Under the pieces are notes generated by a model that worked only from the letters and a program-made list of their open reading frames with translations, had not been told where the DNA came from and made no database searches. From assembly GCA_934045905.1 (NCBI GenBank), contig CAKOGZ010000155.1, forward strand, positions 1 through 64,000: a stretch of 64,000 nt of DNA. Reading direction: 5' to 3'. A program made the translations under genes and the position numbers. Shown one piece after another: positions 35,986 through 50,470 of this stretch (position 1 is its first letter; the number at the start of each line of letters is the position of its first letter). This DNA comes from Leuctra nigra (Eukaryota; Arthropoda; Insecta; Plecoptera; Leuctridae).

Positions 35986-37605
35986 TTGACAACGTTACCC
36001 TATATAGTAGATGGTGAGAGGCTTAAAAAGTGCAGAAACACTTTTTTATGTCAGACTCTCCGATTCGCCGGAATTAACTGTTCATGTTATTCAGAAGCTG
36101 ATGGGTCGACCCCCGATAGATTTTCATCCATTTTTTTGTCAATGTATATTGACCAACAATGTAGGTTAGCCTACTAAGGTAACAATGTAACAATTAACAA
36201 TGTTCCTTAGATTTTCCTCATTTCCTAGGTTTTCATCCATTTTTTAGTCAATGGAGGTTAAAGCTTGTGATGAGTCAGCTACGCTCGCTTCGCTAACCTG
36301 TATTAACCTAACTTTATTATATAATAATCTGACAGGGCAGCGTCGGGCGACTCCAAGGGGGCAGAGTGGGGTTCTTTTTTATAATTTTATTTATAAGCCT
36401 ATTTTTTTCGAAAAGTGTTTTATTTCATTTCTCGGCATAACGTTGTGACGGCTTCAAGAAAATTCGATAAAAATAGGGGGGTGCCACTTTAGAAGTAGCT
36501 CATATTGATATTTTTTTATTTGTTTCCTACTTTGTGACGAATCTATTACTCTAAGAGAGTTGACAACGTTACCCTATATAGTAGATGGTGAGAGGCTTAA
36601 AAAGTGCAGAAACACTTTTTTATGTCAGACTCTCCGATTCGCCGGAATTAACTGTTCATGTTATTCAGAAGCTGATGGGTCGACCCCCGATAGATTTTCA
36701 TCCATTTTTTTGTCAATGTATATTGACCAACAATGTAGGTTAGCCTACAAAGGTAACAATGTAACAATTAACAATGTTCCTTAGATTTTCCTCATTTCCT
36801 AGGTTTTCATCCATTTTTTAGTCAATGGAGGTTAAAGCTTGTGATGAGTCAGCTACGCTCGCTTCGTTACCTGTATTAACCTAACTTTATTATATAATTA
36901 TCTGACAGGGCAGCGTCGGGCGACTCCAAGGGGGCAGAGTGGGGTTCTTTTTTATAATTTTATTTATAAGCCTATTTTTTTGCGAAAAGTGTTTTATTAC
37001 ATTTCTCGGCATAACGTTGTGTAGGCATCAAGAAAATTCGATAAAAACAGGGGGGTGCCACTTTAGAAGTAGGTCATATTGAAAAAGTTTTGTTTGTTTC
37101 CTACTTTGTGACGAATCTATTACTCTTAGAGAGCTGAAAATGATACACCATATAGATGATGGAGAGAGGCTTAAAAAGTGCAGAAACACTTTTTTCTGTC
37201 AGACGCTCCGATACGCCGCATTTCTTAGTTTATGTCCTTCAGAAGCAGAAGGGCACAATCCTGATAGGTTTTCATCAATTTTTTGTCACTGTAGGTTAAA
37301 GCTTGTTAAGGGTCAGCTACGCTCGCTTCGCTCGCTTCGCTAACCTACCCTAACCTAACTTTATTATAAAATTATCTGACCGGGCAACGTCGGGCGACTC
37401 CAGGAGGCAGAGGGGAGATTTTTTTTTACATGTTAATGTTAAGCCTATTATTTTCGAAAAGTGTTTTATTTCATTTCTCGGCATAACGTTGTGTAGGCTT
37501 CAAGAAAATTCGATAAAAATAGGGGGGTGCCACTTTAGAAGTAGCTCATATTGATATTTTTTTATTTGTTTCCTACTTTGTGACGAATCTATTACTCTAA
37601 GAGAG
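35986..37605 (+). repeat. HOR unit AAB (1,620 bp)
   Basis: A at 35986 (cctactaagg, one T short before cgaaaag, ttgtgacggc), A at 36560 (cttcgttacctg, one base lost, 574 bp), B at 37134. Confidence 0.92.
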
Positions 37606-38651
37606 TTGACAACGTTACCCTATATAGTAGATGGTGAGAGGCTTAAAAAGTGCAGAAACACTTTTTTATGTCAGACTCTCCGATTCGCCGGAATTAACTG
37701 TTCATGTTATTCAGAAGCTGATGGGTCGACCCCCGATAGATTTTCATCCATTTTTTTGTCAATGTATATTGACCAACAATGTAGGTTAGCCTACAAAGGT
37801 AACAATGTAACAATTAACAATGTTCCTTAGATTTTCCTCATTTCCTAGGTTTTCATCCATTTTTTAGTCAATGGAGGTTAAAGCTTGTGATGAGTCAGCT
37901 ACGCTCGCTTCGCTAACCTGTATTAACCTAACTTTATTATATAATTATCTGACAGGGCAGCGTCGGGCGACTCCAAGGGGGCAGAGTGGGGTTCTTTTTT
38001 ATAATTTTATTTATAAGCCTATTTTTTTGCGAAAAGTGTTTTATTACATTTCTCGGCATAACGTTGTGTAGGCATCAAGAAAATTCGATAAAAACAGGGG
38101 GGTGCCACTTTAGAAGTAGGTCATATTGAAAAGTTTTGTTTGTTTCCTACTTTGTGACGAATCTATTACTCTTAGAGAGCTGAAAATGATACACCATATA
38201 GATGATGGAGAGAGGCTTAAAAAGTGCAGAAACACTTTTTTCTGTCAGACGCTCCGATACGCCGCATTTCTTAGTTTATGTCCTTCAGAAGCAGAAGGGC
38301 ACAATCCTGATAGGTTTTCATCAATTTTTTGTCACTGTAGGTTAAAGCTTGTTAAGGGTCAGCTACGCTCGCTTCGCTCGCTTCGCTAACCTACCCTAAC
38401 CTAACTTTATTATAAAATTATCTGACCGGGCAACGTCGGGCGACTCCAGGAGGCAGAGGGGAGATTTTTTTTTACATGTTAATGTTAAGCCTATTATTTT
38501 CGAAAAGTGTTTTATTTCATTTCTCGGCATAACGTTGTGTAGGCTTCAAGAAAATTCGATAAAAATAGGGGGGTGCCACTTTAGAAGTAGCTCATATTGA
38601 TATTTTTTTATTTGTTTCCTACTTTGTGACGAATCTATTACTCTAAGAGAG
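37606..38651 (+). repeat. HOR unit AB (1,046 bp)
   Basis: A at 37606 (ataattatctg and a tail one A short, attgaaaagttttg), B at 38180. Confidence 0.92.
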
Positions 38652-40272
38652 TTGACAACGTTACCCTATATAGTAGATGGTGAGAGGCTTAAAAAGTGCA
38701 GAAACACTTTTTTATGTCAGACTCTCCGATTCGCCGGAATTAACTGTTCATGTTATTCAGAAGCTGATGGGTCGACCCCCGATAGATTTTCATCCATTTT
38801 TTTGTCAATGTTTATTGACCAACAATGTAGGTTAGCCTACTAAGGTAACAATGTAACAATTAACAATGTTCCTTAGATTTTCCTCATTTCCTAGGTTTTC
38901 ATCCATTTTTTAGTCAATGGAGGTTAAAGCTTGTGATGAGTCAGCTACGCTCGCTTCGCTAACCTGTATTAACCTAACTTTATTATATAATAATCTGACA
39001 GGGCAGCGTCGGGCGACTCCAAGGGGGCAGAGTGGGGTTCTTTTTTATAATTTTATTTATAAGCCTATTTTTTTTCGAAAAGTGTTTTATTTCATTTCTC
39101 GGCATAACGTTGTGTAGGCTTCAAGAAAATTCGATAAAAATAGGGGGGTGCCACTTTAGAAGTAGCTCATATTGATATTTTTTTATTTGTTTCCTACTTT
39201 GTGACGAATCTATTACTCTAAGAGAGTTGACAACGTTACCCTATATAGTAGATGGTGAGAGGCTTAAAAAGTGCAGAAACACTTTTTTATGTCAGACTCT
39301 CCGATTCGCCGGAATTAACTGTTCATGTTATTCAGAAGCTGATGGGTCGACCCCCGATAGATTTTCATCCATTTTTTTGTCAATGTATATTGACCAACAA
39401 TGTAGGTTAGCCTACAAAGGTAACAATGTAACAATTAACAATGTTCCTTAGATTTTCCTCATTTCCTAGGTTTTCATCCATTTTTTAGTCAATGGAGGTT
39501 AAAGCTTGTGATGAGTCAGCTACGCTCGCTTCGTTACCTGTATTAACCTAACTTTATTATATAATTATCTGACAGGGCAGCGTCGGGCGACTCCAAGGGG
39601 GCAGAGTGGGGTTCTTTTTTATAATTTTATTTATAAGCCTATTTTTTTGCGAAAAGTGTTTTATTACATTTCTCGGCATAACGTTGTGTAGGCATCAAGA
39701 AAATTCGATAAAAACAGGGGGGTGCCACTTTAGAAGTAGGTCATATTGAAAAAGTTTTGTTTGTTTCCTACTTTGTGACGAATCTATTACTCTTAGAGAG
39801 CTGAAAATGATACACCATATAGATGATGGAGAGAGGCTTAAAAAGTGCAGAAACACTTTTTTCTGTCAGACGCTCCGATACGCCGCATTTCTTAGTTTAT
39901 GTCCTTCAGAAGCAGAAGGGCACAATCCTGATAGGTTTTCATCAATTTTTTGTCACTGTAGGTTAAAGCTTGTTAAGGGTCAGCTACGCTCGCTTCGCTC
40001 GCTTCGCTAACCTACCCTAACCTAACTTTATTATAAAATTATCTGACCGGGCAACGTCGGGCGACTCCATGAGGCAGAGGGGAGATTTTTTTTTACATGT
40101 TAATGTTAAGCCTATTATTTTCGAAAAGTGTTTTATTTCATTTCTCGGCATAACGTTGTGTAGGCTTCAAGAAAATTCGATAAAAATAGGGGGGTGCCAC
40201 TTTAGAAGTAGCTCATATTGATATTTTTTTATTTGTTTCCTACTTTGTGACGAATCTATTACTCTAAGAGAG
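38652..40272 (+). repeat. HOR unit AAB (1,621 bp)
   Basis: A at 38652 (gtttattgacc, cctactaagg), A at 39227 (cttcgttacctg), B at 39801 with private ctccatgagg. Confidence 0.92.
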
Positions 40273-41893
40273 TTGACAACGTTACCCTATATAGTAGATG
40301 GTGAGAGGCTTAAAAAGTGCAGAAACACTTTTTTATGTCAGACTCTCCGATTCGCCGGAATTAACTGTTCATGTTATTCAGAAGCTGATGGGTCGACCCC
40401 CGATAGATTTTCATCCATTTTTTTGTCAATGTTTATTGACCAACAATGTAGGTTAGCCTACTAAGGTAACAATGTAACAATTAACAATGTTCCTTAGATT
40501 TTCCTCATTTCCTAGGTTTTCATCCATTTTTTAGTCAATGGAGGTTAAAGCTTGTGATGAGTCAGCTACGCTCGCTTCGCTAACCTGTATTAACCTAACT
40601 TTATTATATAATAATCTGACAGGGCAGCGTCGGGCGACTCCAAGGGGGCAGAGTGGGGTTCTTTTTTATAATTTTATTTATAAGCCTATTTTTTTTCGAA
40701 AAGTGTTTTATTTCATTTCTCGGCATAACGTTGTGTAGGCTTCAAGAAAATTCGATAAAAATAGGGGGGTGCCACTTTAGAAGTAGCTCATATTGATATT
40801 TTTTTATTTGTTTCCTACTTTGTGACGAATCTATTACTCTAAGAGAGTTGACAACGTTACCCTATATAGTAGATGGTGAGAGGCTTAAAAAGTGCAGAAA
40901 CACTTTTTTATGTCAGACTCTCCGATTCGCCGGAATTAACTGTTCATGTTATTCAGAAGCTGATGGGTCGACCCCCGATAGATTTTCATCCATTTTTTTG
41001 TCAATGTATATAGACCAACAATGTAGGTTAGCCTACAAAGGTAACAATGTAACAATTAACAATGTTCCTTAGATTTTCCTCATTTCCTAGGTTTTCATCC
41101 ATTTTTTAGTCAATGGAGGTTAAAGCTTGTGATGAGTCAGCTACGCTCGCTTCGCTAACCTGTATTAACCTAACTTTATTATATAATTATCTGACAGGGC
41201 AGCGTCGGGCGACTCCAAGGGGGCAGAGTGGGGTTCTTTTTTATAATTTTATTTATAAGCCTATTTTTTTGCGAAAAGTGTTTTATTACATTTCTCGGCA
41301 TAACGTTGTGTAGGCATCAAGAAAATTCGATAAAAACAGGGTGGTGCCACTTTAGAAGTAGGTCATATTGAAAAGTTTTGTTTGTTTCCTACTTTGTGAC
41401 GAATCTATTACTCTTAGAGAGCTAAAAATGATACACCATATAGATGATGGAGAGAGGCTTAAAAAGTGCAGAAACACTTTTTTCTGTCAGACGCTCCGAT
41501 ACGCCGCATTTCTTAGTTTATGTCCTTCAGAAGCAGAAGGGCACAATCCTGATAGGTTTTCATCAATTTTTTGTCACTGTAGGTTAAAGCTTGTTAAGGG
41601 TCAGCTACGCTCGCTTCGCTCGCTTCGCTAACCTACCCTAACCTAACTTTATTATAAAATTATCTGACCGGGCAACGTCGGGCGACTCCAGGAGGCAGAG
41701 GGGAGATTTTTTTTTACATGTTAATGTTAAGCCTATTATTTTCGAAAAGTGTTTTATTTCATTTCTCGGCATAACGTTGTGTAGGCTTCAAGAAAATTCG
41801 ATAAAAATAGGGGGGTGCCACTTTAGAAGTAGCTCATATTGATATTTTTTTATTTGTTTCCTACTTTGTGACGAATCTATTACTCTAAGAGAG
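40273..41893 (+). repeat. HOR unit AAB (1,621 bp)
   Basis: A at 40273 (gtttattgacc, cctactaagg), A at 40848 (tatagacc breaking a dyad, ataattatctg, cagggtggtg, attgaaaagttttg), B at 41422 (gagctaaaaatg). The second A is of the kind otherwise found in AB units. Confidence 0.92.
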
Positions 41894-43514
41894 TTGACAA
41901 CGTTACCCTATATAGTAGATGGTGAGAGGCTTAAAAAGTGCAGAAACACTTTTTTATGTCAGACTCTCCGATTCGCCGGAATTAACTGTTCATGTTATTC
42001 AGAAGCTGATGGGTCGACCCCCGATAGATTTTCATCCATTTTTTTGTCAATGTTTATTGACCAACAATGTAGGTTAGCCTACTAAGGTAACAATGTAACA
42101 ATTAACAATGTTCCTTAGATTTTCCTCATTTCCTAGGTTTTCATCCATTTTTTAGTCAATGGAGGTTAAAGCTTGTGATGAGTCAGCTACGCTCGCTTCG
42201 CTAACCTGTATTAACCTAACTTTATTATATAATAATCTGACAGGGCAGCGTCGGGCGACTCCAAGGGGGCAGAGTGGGGTTCTTTTTTATAATTTTATTT
42301 ATAAGCCTATTTTTTTTCGAAAAGTGTTTTATTTCATTTCTCGGCATAACGTTGTGTAGGCTTCAAGAAAATTCGATAAAAATAGGGGGGTGCCACTTTA
42401 GAAGTAGCTCATATTGATATTTTTTTATTTGTTTCCTACTTTGTGACGAATCTATTACTCTAAGAGAGTTGACAACGTTACCCTATATAGTAGATGGTGA
42501 GAGGCTTAAAAAGTGCAGAAACACTTTTTTATGTCAGACTCTCCGATTCGCCGGAATTAACTGTTCATGTTATTCAGAAGCTGATGGGTCGACCCCCGAT
42601 AGATTTTCATCCATTTTTTTGTCAATGTATATTGACCAACAATGTAGGTTAGCCTACTAAGGTAACAATGTAACAATTAACAATGTTCCTTAGATTTTCC
42701 TCATTTCCTAGGTTTTCATCCATTTTTTAGTCAATGGAGGTTAAAGCTTGTGATGAGTCAGCTACGCTCGCTTCGTTACCTGTATTAACCTAACTTTATT
42801 ATATAATTATCTGACAGGGCAGCGTCGGGCGACTCCAAGGGGGCAGAGTGGGGTTCTTTTTTATAATTTTATTTATAAGCCTATTTTTTTGCGAAAAGTG
42901 TTTTATTACATTTCTCGGCATAACGTTGTGTAGGCATCAAGAAAATTCGATAAAAACAGGGGGGTGCCACTTTAGAAGTAGGTCATATTGAAAAAGTTTT
43001 GTTTGTTTCCTACTTTGTGACGAATCTATTACTCTTAGAGAGCTGAAAATGATACACCATATAGATGATGGAGAGAGGCTTAAAAAGTGCAGAAACACTT
43101 TTTTCTGTCAGACGCTCCGATACGCCGCATTTCTTAGTTTATGTCCTTCAGAAGCAGAAGGGCACAATCCTGATAGGTTTTCATCAATTTTTTGTCACTG
43201 TAGGTTAAAGCTTGTTAAGGGTCAGCTACGCTCGCTTCGCTCGCTTCGCTAACCTACCCTAACCTAACTTTATTATAAAATTATCTGACCGGGCAACGTC
43301 GGGCGACTCCAGGAGGCAGAGGGGAGATTTTTTTTTACATGTTAATGTTAAGCCTATTATTTTCGAAAAGTGTTTTATTTCATTTCTCGGCATAACGTTG
43401 TGTAGGCTTCAAGAAAATTCGATAAAAATAGGGGGGTGCCACTTTAGAAGTAGCTCATATTGATATTTTTTTATTTGTTTCCTACTTTGTGACGAATCTA
43501 TTACTCTAAGAGAG
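41894..43514 (+). repeat. HOR unit AAB (1,621 bp)
   Basis: A at 41894 (gtttattgacc, cctactaagg), A at 42469 (cctactaagg together with cttcgttacctg), B at 43043. Confidence 0.92.
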
Positions 43515-45135
43515 TTGACAACGTTACCCTATATAGTAGATGGTGAGAGGCTTAAAAAGTGCAGAAACACTTTTTTATGTCAGACTCTCCGATTCGCCGG
43601 AATTAACTGTTCATGTTATTCAGAAGCTGATGGGTCGACCCCCGATAGATTTTCATCCATTTTTTTGTCAATGTATATTGACCAACAATGTAGGTTAGCC
43701 TACAAAGGTAACAATGTAACAATTAACAATGTTCCTTAGATTTTCCTCATTTCCTAGGTTTTCATCCATTTTTTAGTCAATGGAGGTTAAAGCTTGTGAT
43801 GAGTCAGCTACGCTCGCTTCGCTAACCTGTATTAACCTAACTTTATTATATAATAATCTGACAGGGCAGCGTCGGGCGACTCCAAGGGGGCAGAGTGGGG
43901 TTCTTTTTTATAATTTTATTTATAAGCCTATTTTTTTTCGAAAAGTGTTTTATTTCATTTCTCGGCATAACGTTGTGTAGGCTTCAAGAAAATTCGATAA
44001 AAATAGGGGGGTGCCACTTTAGAAGTAGCTCATATTGATATTTTTTTATTTGTTTCCTACTTTGTGACGAATCTATTACTCTAAGAGAGTTGACAACGTT
44101 ACCCTATATAGTAGATGGTGAGAGGCTTAAAAAGTGCAGAAACACTTTTTTATGTCAGACTCTCCGATTCGCCGGAATTAACTGTTCATGTTATTCAGAA
44201 GCTGATGGGTCGACCCCCGATAGATTTTCATCCATTTTTTTGTCAATGTATATTGACCAACAATGTAGGTTAGCCTACAAAGGTAACAATGTAACAATTA
44301 ACAATGTTCCTTAGATTTTCCTCATTTCCTAGGTTTTCATCCATTTTTTAGTCAATGGAGGTTAAAGCTTGTGATGAGTCAGCTACGCTCGCTTCGTTAC
44401 CTGTATTAACCTAACTTTATTATATAATTATCTGACAGGGCAGCGTCGGGCGACTCCAAGGGGGCAGAGTGGGGTTCTTTTTTATAATTTTATTTATAAG
44501 CCTATTTTTTTGCGAAAAGTGTTTTATTACATTTCTCGGCATAACGTTGTGTAGGCATCAAGAAAATTCGATAAAAACAGGGGGGTGCCACTTTAGAAGT
44601 AGGTCATATTGAAAAAGTTTTGTTTGTTTCCTACTTTGTGACGAATCTATTACTCTTAGAGAGCTGAAAATGATACACCATATAGATGATGGAGAGAGGC
44701 TTAAAAAGTGCAGAAACACTTTTTTCTGTCAGACGCTCCGATACGCCGCATTTCTTAGTTTATGTCCTTCAGAAGCAGAAGTGCACAATCCTGATAGGTT
44801 TTCATCAATTTTTTGTCACTGTAGGTTAAAGCTTGTTAAGGGTCAGCTACGCTCGCTTCGCTCGCTTCGCTAACCTACCCTAACCTAACTTTATTATAAA
44901 ATTATCTGACCGGGCAACGTCGGGCGACTCCAGGAGGCAGAGGGGAGATTTTTTTTTACATGTTAATGTTAAGCCTATTATTTTCGAAAAGTGTTTTATT
45001 TCATTTCTCGGCATAACGTTGTGTAGGCTTCAAGAAAATTCGATAAAAATAGGGGGGTGCCACTTTAGAAGTAGCTCATATTGATATTTTTTTATTTGTT
45101 TCCTACTTTGTGACGAATCTATTACTCTAAGAGAG
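43515..45135 (+). repeat. HOR unit AAB (1,621 bp)
   Basis: A at 43515 (near consensus), A at 44090 (cttcgttacctg), B at 44664 with private gaagtgcac near 44782. Confidence 0.92.
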
Positions 45136-46181
45136 TTGACAACGTTACCCTATATAGTAGATGGTGAGAGGCTTAAAAAGTGCAGAAACACTTTTTTATG
45201 TCAGACTCTCCGATTCGCCGGAATTAACTGTTCATGTTATTCAGAAGCTGATGGGTCGACCCCCGATAGATTTTCATCCATTTTTTTGTCAATGTATATT
45301 GACCAACAATGTAGGTTAGCCTACAAAGGTAACAATGTAACAATTAACAATGTTCCTTAGATTTTCCTCATTTCCTAGGTTTTCATCCATTTTTTAGTCA
45401 ATGGAGGTTAAAGCTTGTGATGAGTCAGCTACGCTCGCTTCGCTAACCTGTATTAACCTAACTTTATTATATAATTATCTGACAGGGCAGCGTCGGGCGA
45501 CTCCAAGGGGGCAGAGTGGGGTTCTTTTTTATAATTTTATTTATAAGCCTATTTTTTTGCGAAAAGTGTTTTATTACATTTCTCGGCATAACGTTGTGTA
45601 GGCATCAAGAAAATTCGATAAAAACAGGGGGGTGCCACTTTAGAAGTAGGTCATATTGAAAAGTTTTGTTTGTTTCCTACTTTGTGACGAATCTATTACT
45701 CTTAGAGAGCTGAAAATGATACACCATATAGATGATGGAGAGAGGCTTAAAAAGTGCAGAAACACTTTTTTCTGTCAGACGCTCCGATACGCCGCATTTC
45801 TTAGTTTATGTCCTTCAGAAGCAGAAGGGCACAATCCTGATAGGTTTTCATCAATTTTTTGTCACTGTAGGTTAAAGCTTGTTAAGGGTCAGCTACGCTC
45901 GCTTCGCTCGCTTCGCTAACCTACCCTAACCTAACTTTATTATAAAATTATCTGACCGGGCAACGTCGGGCGACTCCAGGAGGCAGAGGGGAGATTTTTT
46001 TTTACATGTTAATGTTAAGCCTATTATTTTCGAAAAGTGTTTTATTTCATTTCTCGGCATAACGTTGTGTAGGCTTCAAGAAAATTCGATAAAAATAGGG
46101 GGGTGCCACTTTAGAAGTAGCTCATATTGATATTTTTTTATTTGTTTCCTACTTTGTGACGAATCTATTACTCTAAGAGAG
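45136..46181 (+). repeat. HOR unit AB (1,046 bp)
   Basis: A at 45136 (ataattatctg, attgaaaagttttg, as at 37606), B at 45710. Confidence 0.92.
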
Positions 46182-47803
46182 TTGACAACGTTACCCTATA
46201 TAGTAGATGGTGAGAGGCTTAAAAAGTGCAGAAACACTTTTTTATGTCAGACTCTCCGATTCGCCGGAATTAACTGTTCATGTTATTCAGAAGCTGATGG
46301 GTCGACCCCCGATAGATTTTCATCCATTTTTTTGTCAATGTTTATTGACCAACAATGTAGGTTAGCCTACTAAGGTAACAATGTAACAATTAACAATGTT
46401 CCTTAGATTTTCCTCATTTCCTAGGTTTTCATCCATTTTTTAGTCAATGGAGGTTAAAGCTTGTGATGAGTCAGCTACGCTCGCTTCGCTAACCTGTATT
46501 AACCTAACTTTATTATATAATAATCTGACAGGGCAGCGTCGGGCGACTCCAAGGGGGCAGAGTGGGGTTCTTTTTTATAATTTTATTTATAAGCCTATTT
46601 TTTTTCGAAAAGTGTTTTATTTCATTTCTCGGCATAACGTTGTGTAGGCTTCAAGAAAATTCGATAAAAATAGGGGGGTGCCACTTTAGAAGTAGCTCAT
46701 ATTGATATTTTTTTATTTGTTTCCTACTTTGTGACGAATCTATTACTCTAAGAGAGTTGACAACGTTACCCTATATAGTAGATGGTGAGAGGCTTAAAAA
46801 GTGCAGAAACACTTTTTTATGTCAGACTCTCCGATTCGCCGGAATTAACTGTTCATGTTATTCAGAAGCTGATGGGTCGACCCCCGATAGATTTTCATCC
46901 ATTTTTTTGTCAATGTATATTGACCAACAATGTAGGTTAGCCTACAAAAGGTAACAATGTAACAATTAACAATGTTCCTTAGATTTTCCTCATTTCCTAG
47001 GTTTTCATCCATTTTTTAGTCAATGGAGGTTAAAGCTTGTGATGAGTCAGCTACGCTCGCTTCGTTACCTGTATTAACCTAACTTTATTATATAATTATC
47101 TGACAGGGCAGCGTCGGGCGACTCCAAGGGGGCAGAGTGGGGTTCTTTTTTATAATTTTATTTATAAGCCTATTTTTTTGCGAAAAGTGTTTTATTACAT
47201 TTCTCGGCATAACGTTGTGTAGGCATCAAGAAAATTCGATAAAAACAGGGGGGTGCCACTTTAGAAGTAGGTCATATTGAAAAAGTTTTGTTTGTTTCCT
47301 ACTTTGTGACGAATCTATTACTCTTAGAGAGCTGAAAAAGATACACCATATAGATGATGGAGAGAGGCTTAAAAAGTGCAGAAACACTTTTTTCTGTCAG
47401 ACGCTCCGATACGCCGCATTTCTTAGTTTATGTCCTTCAGAAGCAGAAGGGCACAATCCTGATAGGTTTTCATCAATTTTTTGTCACTGTAGGTTAAAGC
47501 TTGTTAAGGGTCAGCTACGCTCGCTTCGCTCGCTTCGCTAACCTACCCTAACCTAACTTTATTATAAAATTATCTGACCGGGCAACGTCGGGCGACTCCA
47601 GGAGGCAGAGGGGAGATTTTTTTTTACATGTTAATGTTAAGCCTATTATTTTCGAAAAGTGTTTTATTTCATTTCTCGGCATAACGTTGTGTAGGCTTCA
47701 AGAAAATTCGATAAAAATAGGGGGGTGCCACTTTAGAAGTAGCTCATATTGATATTTTTTTATTTGTTTCCTACTTTGTGACGAATCTATTACTCTAAGA
47801 GAG
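46182..47803 (+). repeat. HOR unit AAB (1,622 bp)
   Basis: A at 46182 (gtttattgacc, cctactaagg), A at 46757 (one extra A in ctacaaaagg, offset by the lost base in cttcgttacctg), B at 47332, where the leader ATG reads AAG (gaaaaagatac). Confidence 0.92.
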
Positions 47804-48849
47804 TTGACAACGTTACCCTATATAGTAGATGGTGAGAGGCTTAAAAATTGCAGAAACACTTTTTTATGTCAGACTCTCCGATTCGCCGGAATTAACTGTT
47901 CATGTTATTCAGAAGCTGATGGGTCGACCCCCGATAGATTTTCATCCATTTTTTTGTCAATGTATATTGACCAACAATGTAGGTTAGCCTACAAAGGTAA
48001 CAATGTAACAATTAACAATGTTCCTTAGATTTTCCTCATTTCCTAGGTTTTCATCCATTTTTTAGTCAATGGAGGTTAAAGCTAGTGATGAGTCAGCTAC
48101 GCTCGCTTCGCTAACCTGTATTAACCTATCTTTATTATATAATTATCTGACAGGGCAGCGTCGGGCGACTCCAAGGGGGCAGAGTGGGGTTCTTTTTTAT
48201 AATTTTATTTATAAGCCTATTTTTTTGCGAAAAGTGTTTTATTACATTTCTCGGCATAACGTTGTGTAGGCATCAAGAAAATTCGATAAAAACAGGGGGG
48301 TGCCACTTTAGAAGTAGGTCATATTGAAAAGTTTTGTTTGTTTCCTACTTTGTGACGAATCTATTACTCTTAGAGAGCTGAAAATGATACACCATATAGA
48401 TGATGGAGAGAGGCTTAAAAAGTGCAGAAACACTTTTTTCTGTCAGACGCTCCGATACGCCGCATTTCTTAGTTTATGTCCTTCAGAAGCAGAAGGGCAC
48501 AATCCTGATAGGTTTTCATCAATTTTTTGTCACTGTAGGTTAAAGCTTGTTAAGGGTCAGCTACGCTCGCTTCGCTCGCTTCGCTAACCTACCCTAACCT
48601 AACTTTATTATAAAATTATCTGACCGGGCAACGTCGGGCGACTCCAGGAGGCAGAGGGGAGATTTTTTTTTACATGTTAATGTTAAGCCTATTATTTTCG
48701 AAAAGTGTTTTATTTCATTTCTCGGCATAACGTTGTGTAGGCTTCAAGAAAATTCGATAAAAATAGGGGGGTGCCACTTTAGAAGTAGCTCATATTGATA
48801 TTTTTTTATTTGTTTCCTACTTTGTGACGAATCTATTACTCTAAGAGAG
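47804..48849 (+). repeat. HOR unit AB (1,046 bp)
   Basis: A at 47804 has a hairpin-stem change (aaaaattgc), a lost HindIII site (aaagctagtg near 48079), aacctatc, and the attgaaaagttttg tail. B at 48378. Confidence 0.92.
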
Positions 48850-50470
48850 TTGACAACGTTACCCTATATAGTAGATGGTGAGAGGCTTAAAAAGTGCAGA
48901 AACACTTTTTTATGTCAGACTCTCCGATTCGCCGGAATTAACTGTTCATGTTATTCAGAAGCTGATGGGTCGACCCCCGATAGATTTTCATCCATTTTTT
49001 TGTCAATGTATATTGACCAACAATGTAGGTTAGCCTACCAAGGTAACAATGTAACAATTAACAATGTTCCTTAGATTTTCCTCATTTCCTAGGTTTTCAT
49101 CCATTTTTTAGTCAATGGAGGTTAAAGCTTGTGATGAGTCAGCTACGCTCGCTTCGCTAACCTGTATTAACCTAACTTTATTATATAATAATCTGACAGG
49201 GCAGCGTCGGGCGACTCCAAGGGGGCAGAGTGGGGTTCTTTTTTATAATTTTATTTATAAGCCATTTTTTTTTCGAAAAGTGTTTTATTTCATTTCTCGG
49301 CATAACGTTGTGTAGGCTTCAAGAAAATTCGATAAAAATAGGGGGGTGCCACTTTAGAAGTAGCTCATATTGATATTTTTTTATTTGTTTCCTACTTTGT
49401 GACGAATCTATTACTCTAAGAGAGTTGACAACTTTACCCTATATAGTAGATGGTGAGAGGCTTAAAAAGTGCAGAAACACTTTTTTATGTCAGACTCTCC
49501 GATTCGCCGGAATTAACTGTTCATGTTATTCAGAAGCTGATGGGTCGACCCCCGATAGATTTTCATCCATTTTTTTGTCAATGTATATTGACCAACAATG
49601 TAGGTTAGCCTACAAAGGTAACAATGTAACAATTAACAATGTTCCTTAGATTTTCCTCATTTCCTAGGTTTTCATCCATTTTTTAGTCAATGGAGGTTAA
49701 AGCTTGTGATGAGTCAGCTACGCTCGCTTCGTTACCTGTATTAACCTAACTTTATTATATAATTATCTGACAGGGCAGCGTCGGGCGACTCCAAGGGGGC
49801 AGAGTGGGGTTCTTTTTTATAATTTTATTTATAAGCCTATTTTTTTGCGAAAAGTGTTTTATTACATTTCTCGGCATAACGTTGTGTAGGCATCAAGAAA
49901 ATTCGATAAAAACAGGGGGGTGCCACTTTAGAAGTAGGTCATATTGAAAAAGTTTTGTTTGTTTCCTACTTTGTGACGAATCTATTACTCTTAGAGAGCT
50001 GAAAATGATACACCATATAGATGATGGAGAGAGGCTTAAAAAGTGCAGAAACACTTTTTTCTGTCAGACGCTCCGATACGCCGCATTTCTTAGTTTATGT
50101 CCTTCAGAAGCAGAAGGGCACAATCCTGATAGGTTTTCATCAATTTTTTGTCACTGTAGGTTAGAGCTTGTTAAGGGTCAGCTACGCTCGCTTCGCTCGC
50201 TTCGCTAACCTACCCTAACCTAACTTTATTATAAAATTATCTGACCGGGCAACGTCGGGCGACTCCAGGAGGCAGAGGGGAGATTTTTTTTTACATGTTA
50301 ATGTTAAGCCTATTATTTTCGAAAAGTGTTTTATTTCATTTCTCGGCATAACGTTGTGTAGGCTTCAAGAAAATTCGATAAAAATAGGGGGGTGCCACTT
50401 TAAAAGTAGCTCATATTGATATTTTTTTATTTGTTTCCTACTTTGTGACGAATCTATTACTCTAAGAGAG
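48850..50470 (+). repeat. HOR unit AAB (1,621 bp)
   Basis: A at 48850 (ctaccaaggt, aagccattttt), A at 49425 (acaactttacc, cttcgttacctg), B at 49999 with a lost HindIII site (gttagagcttg, near 50164) and tail ctttaaaag. Confidence 0.92.
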
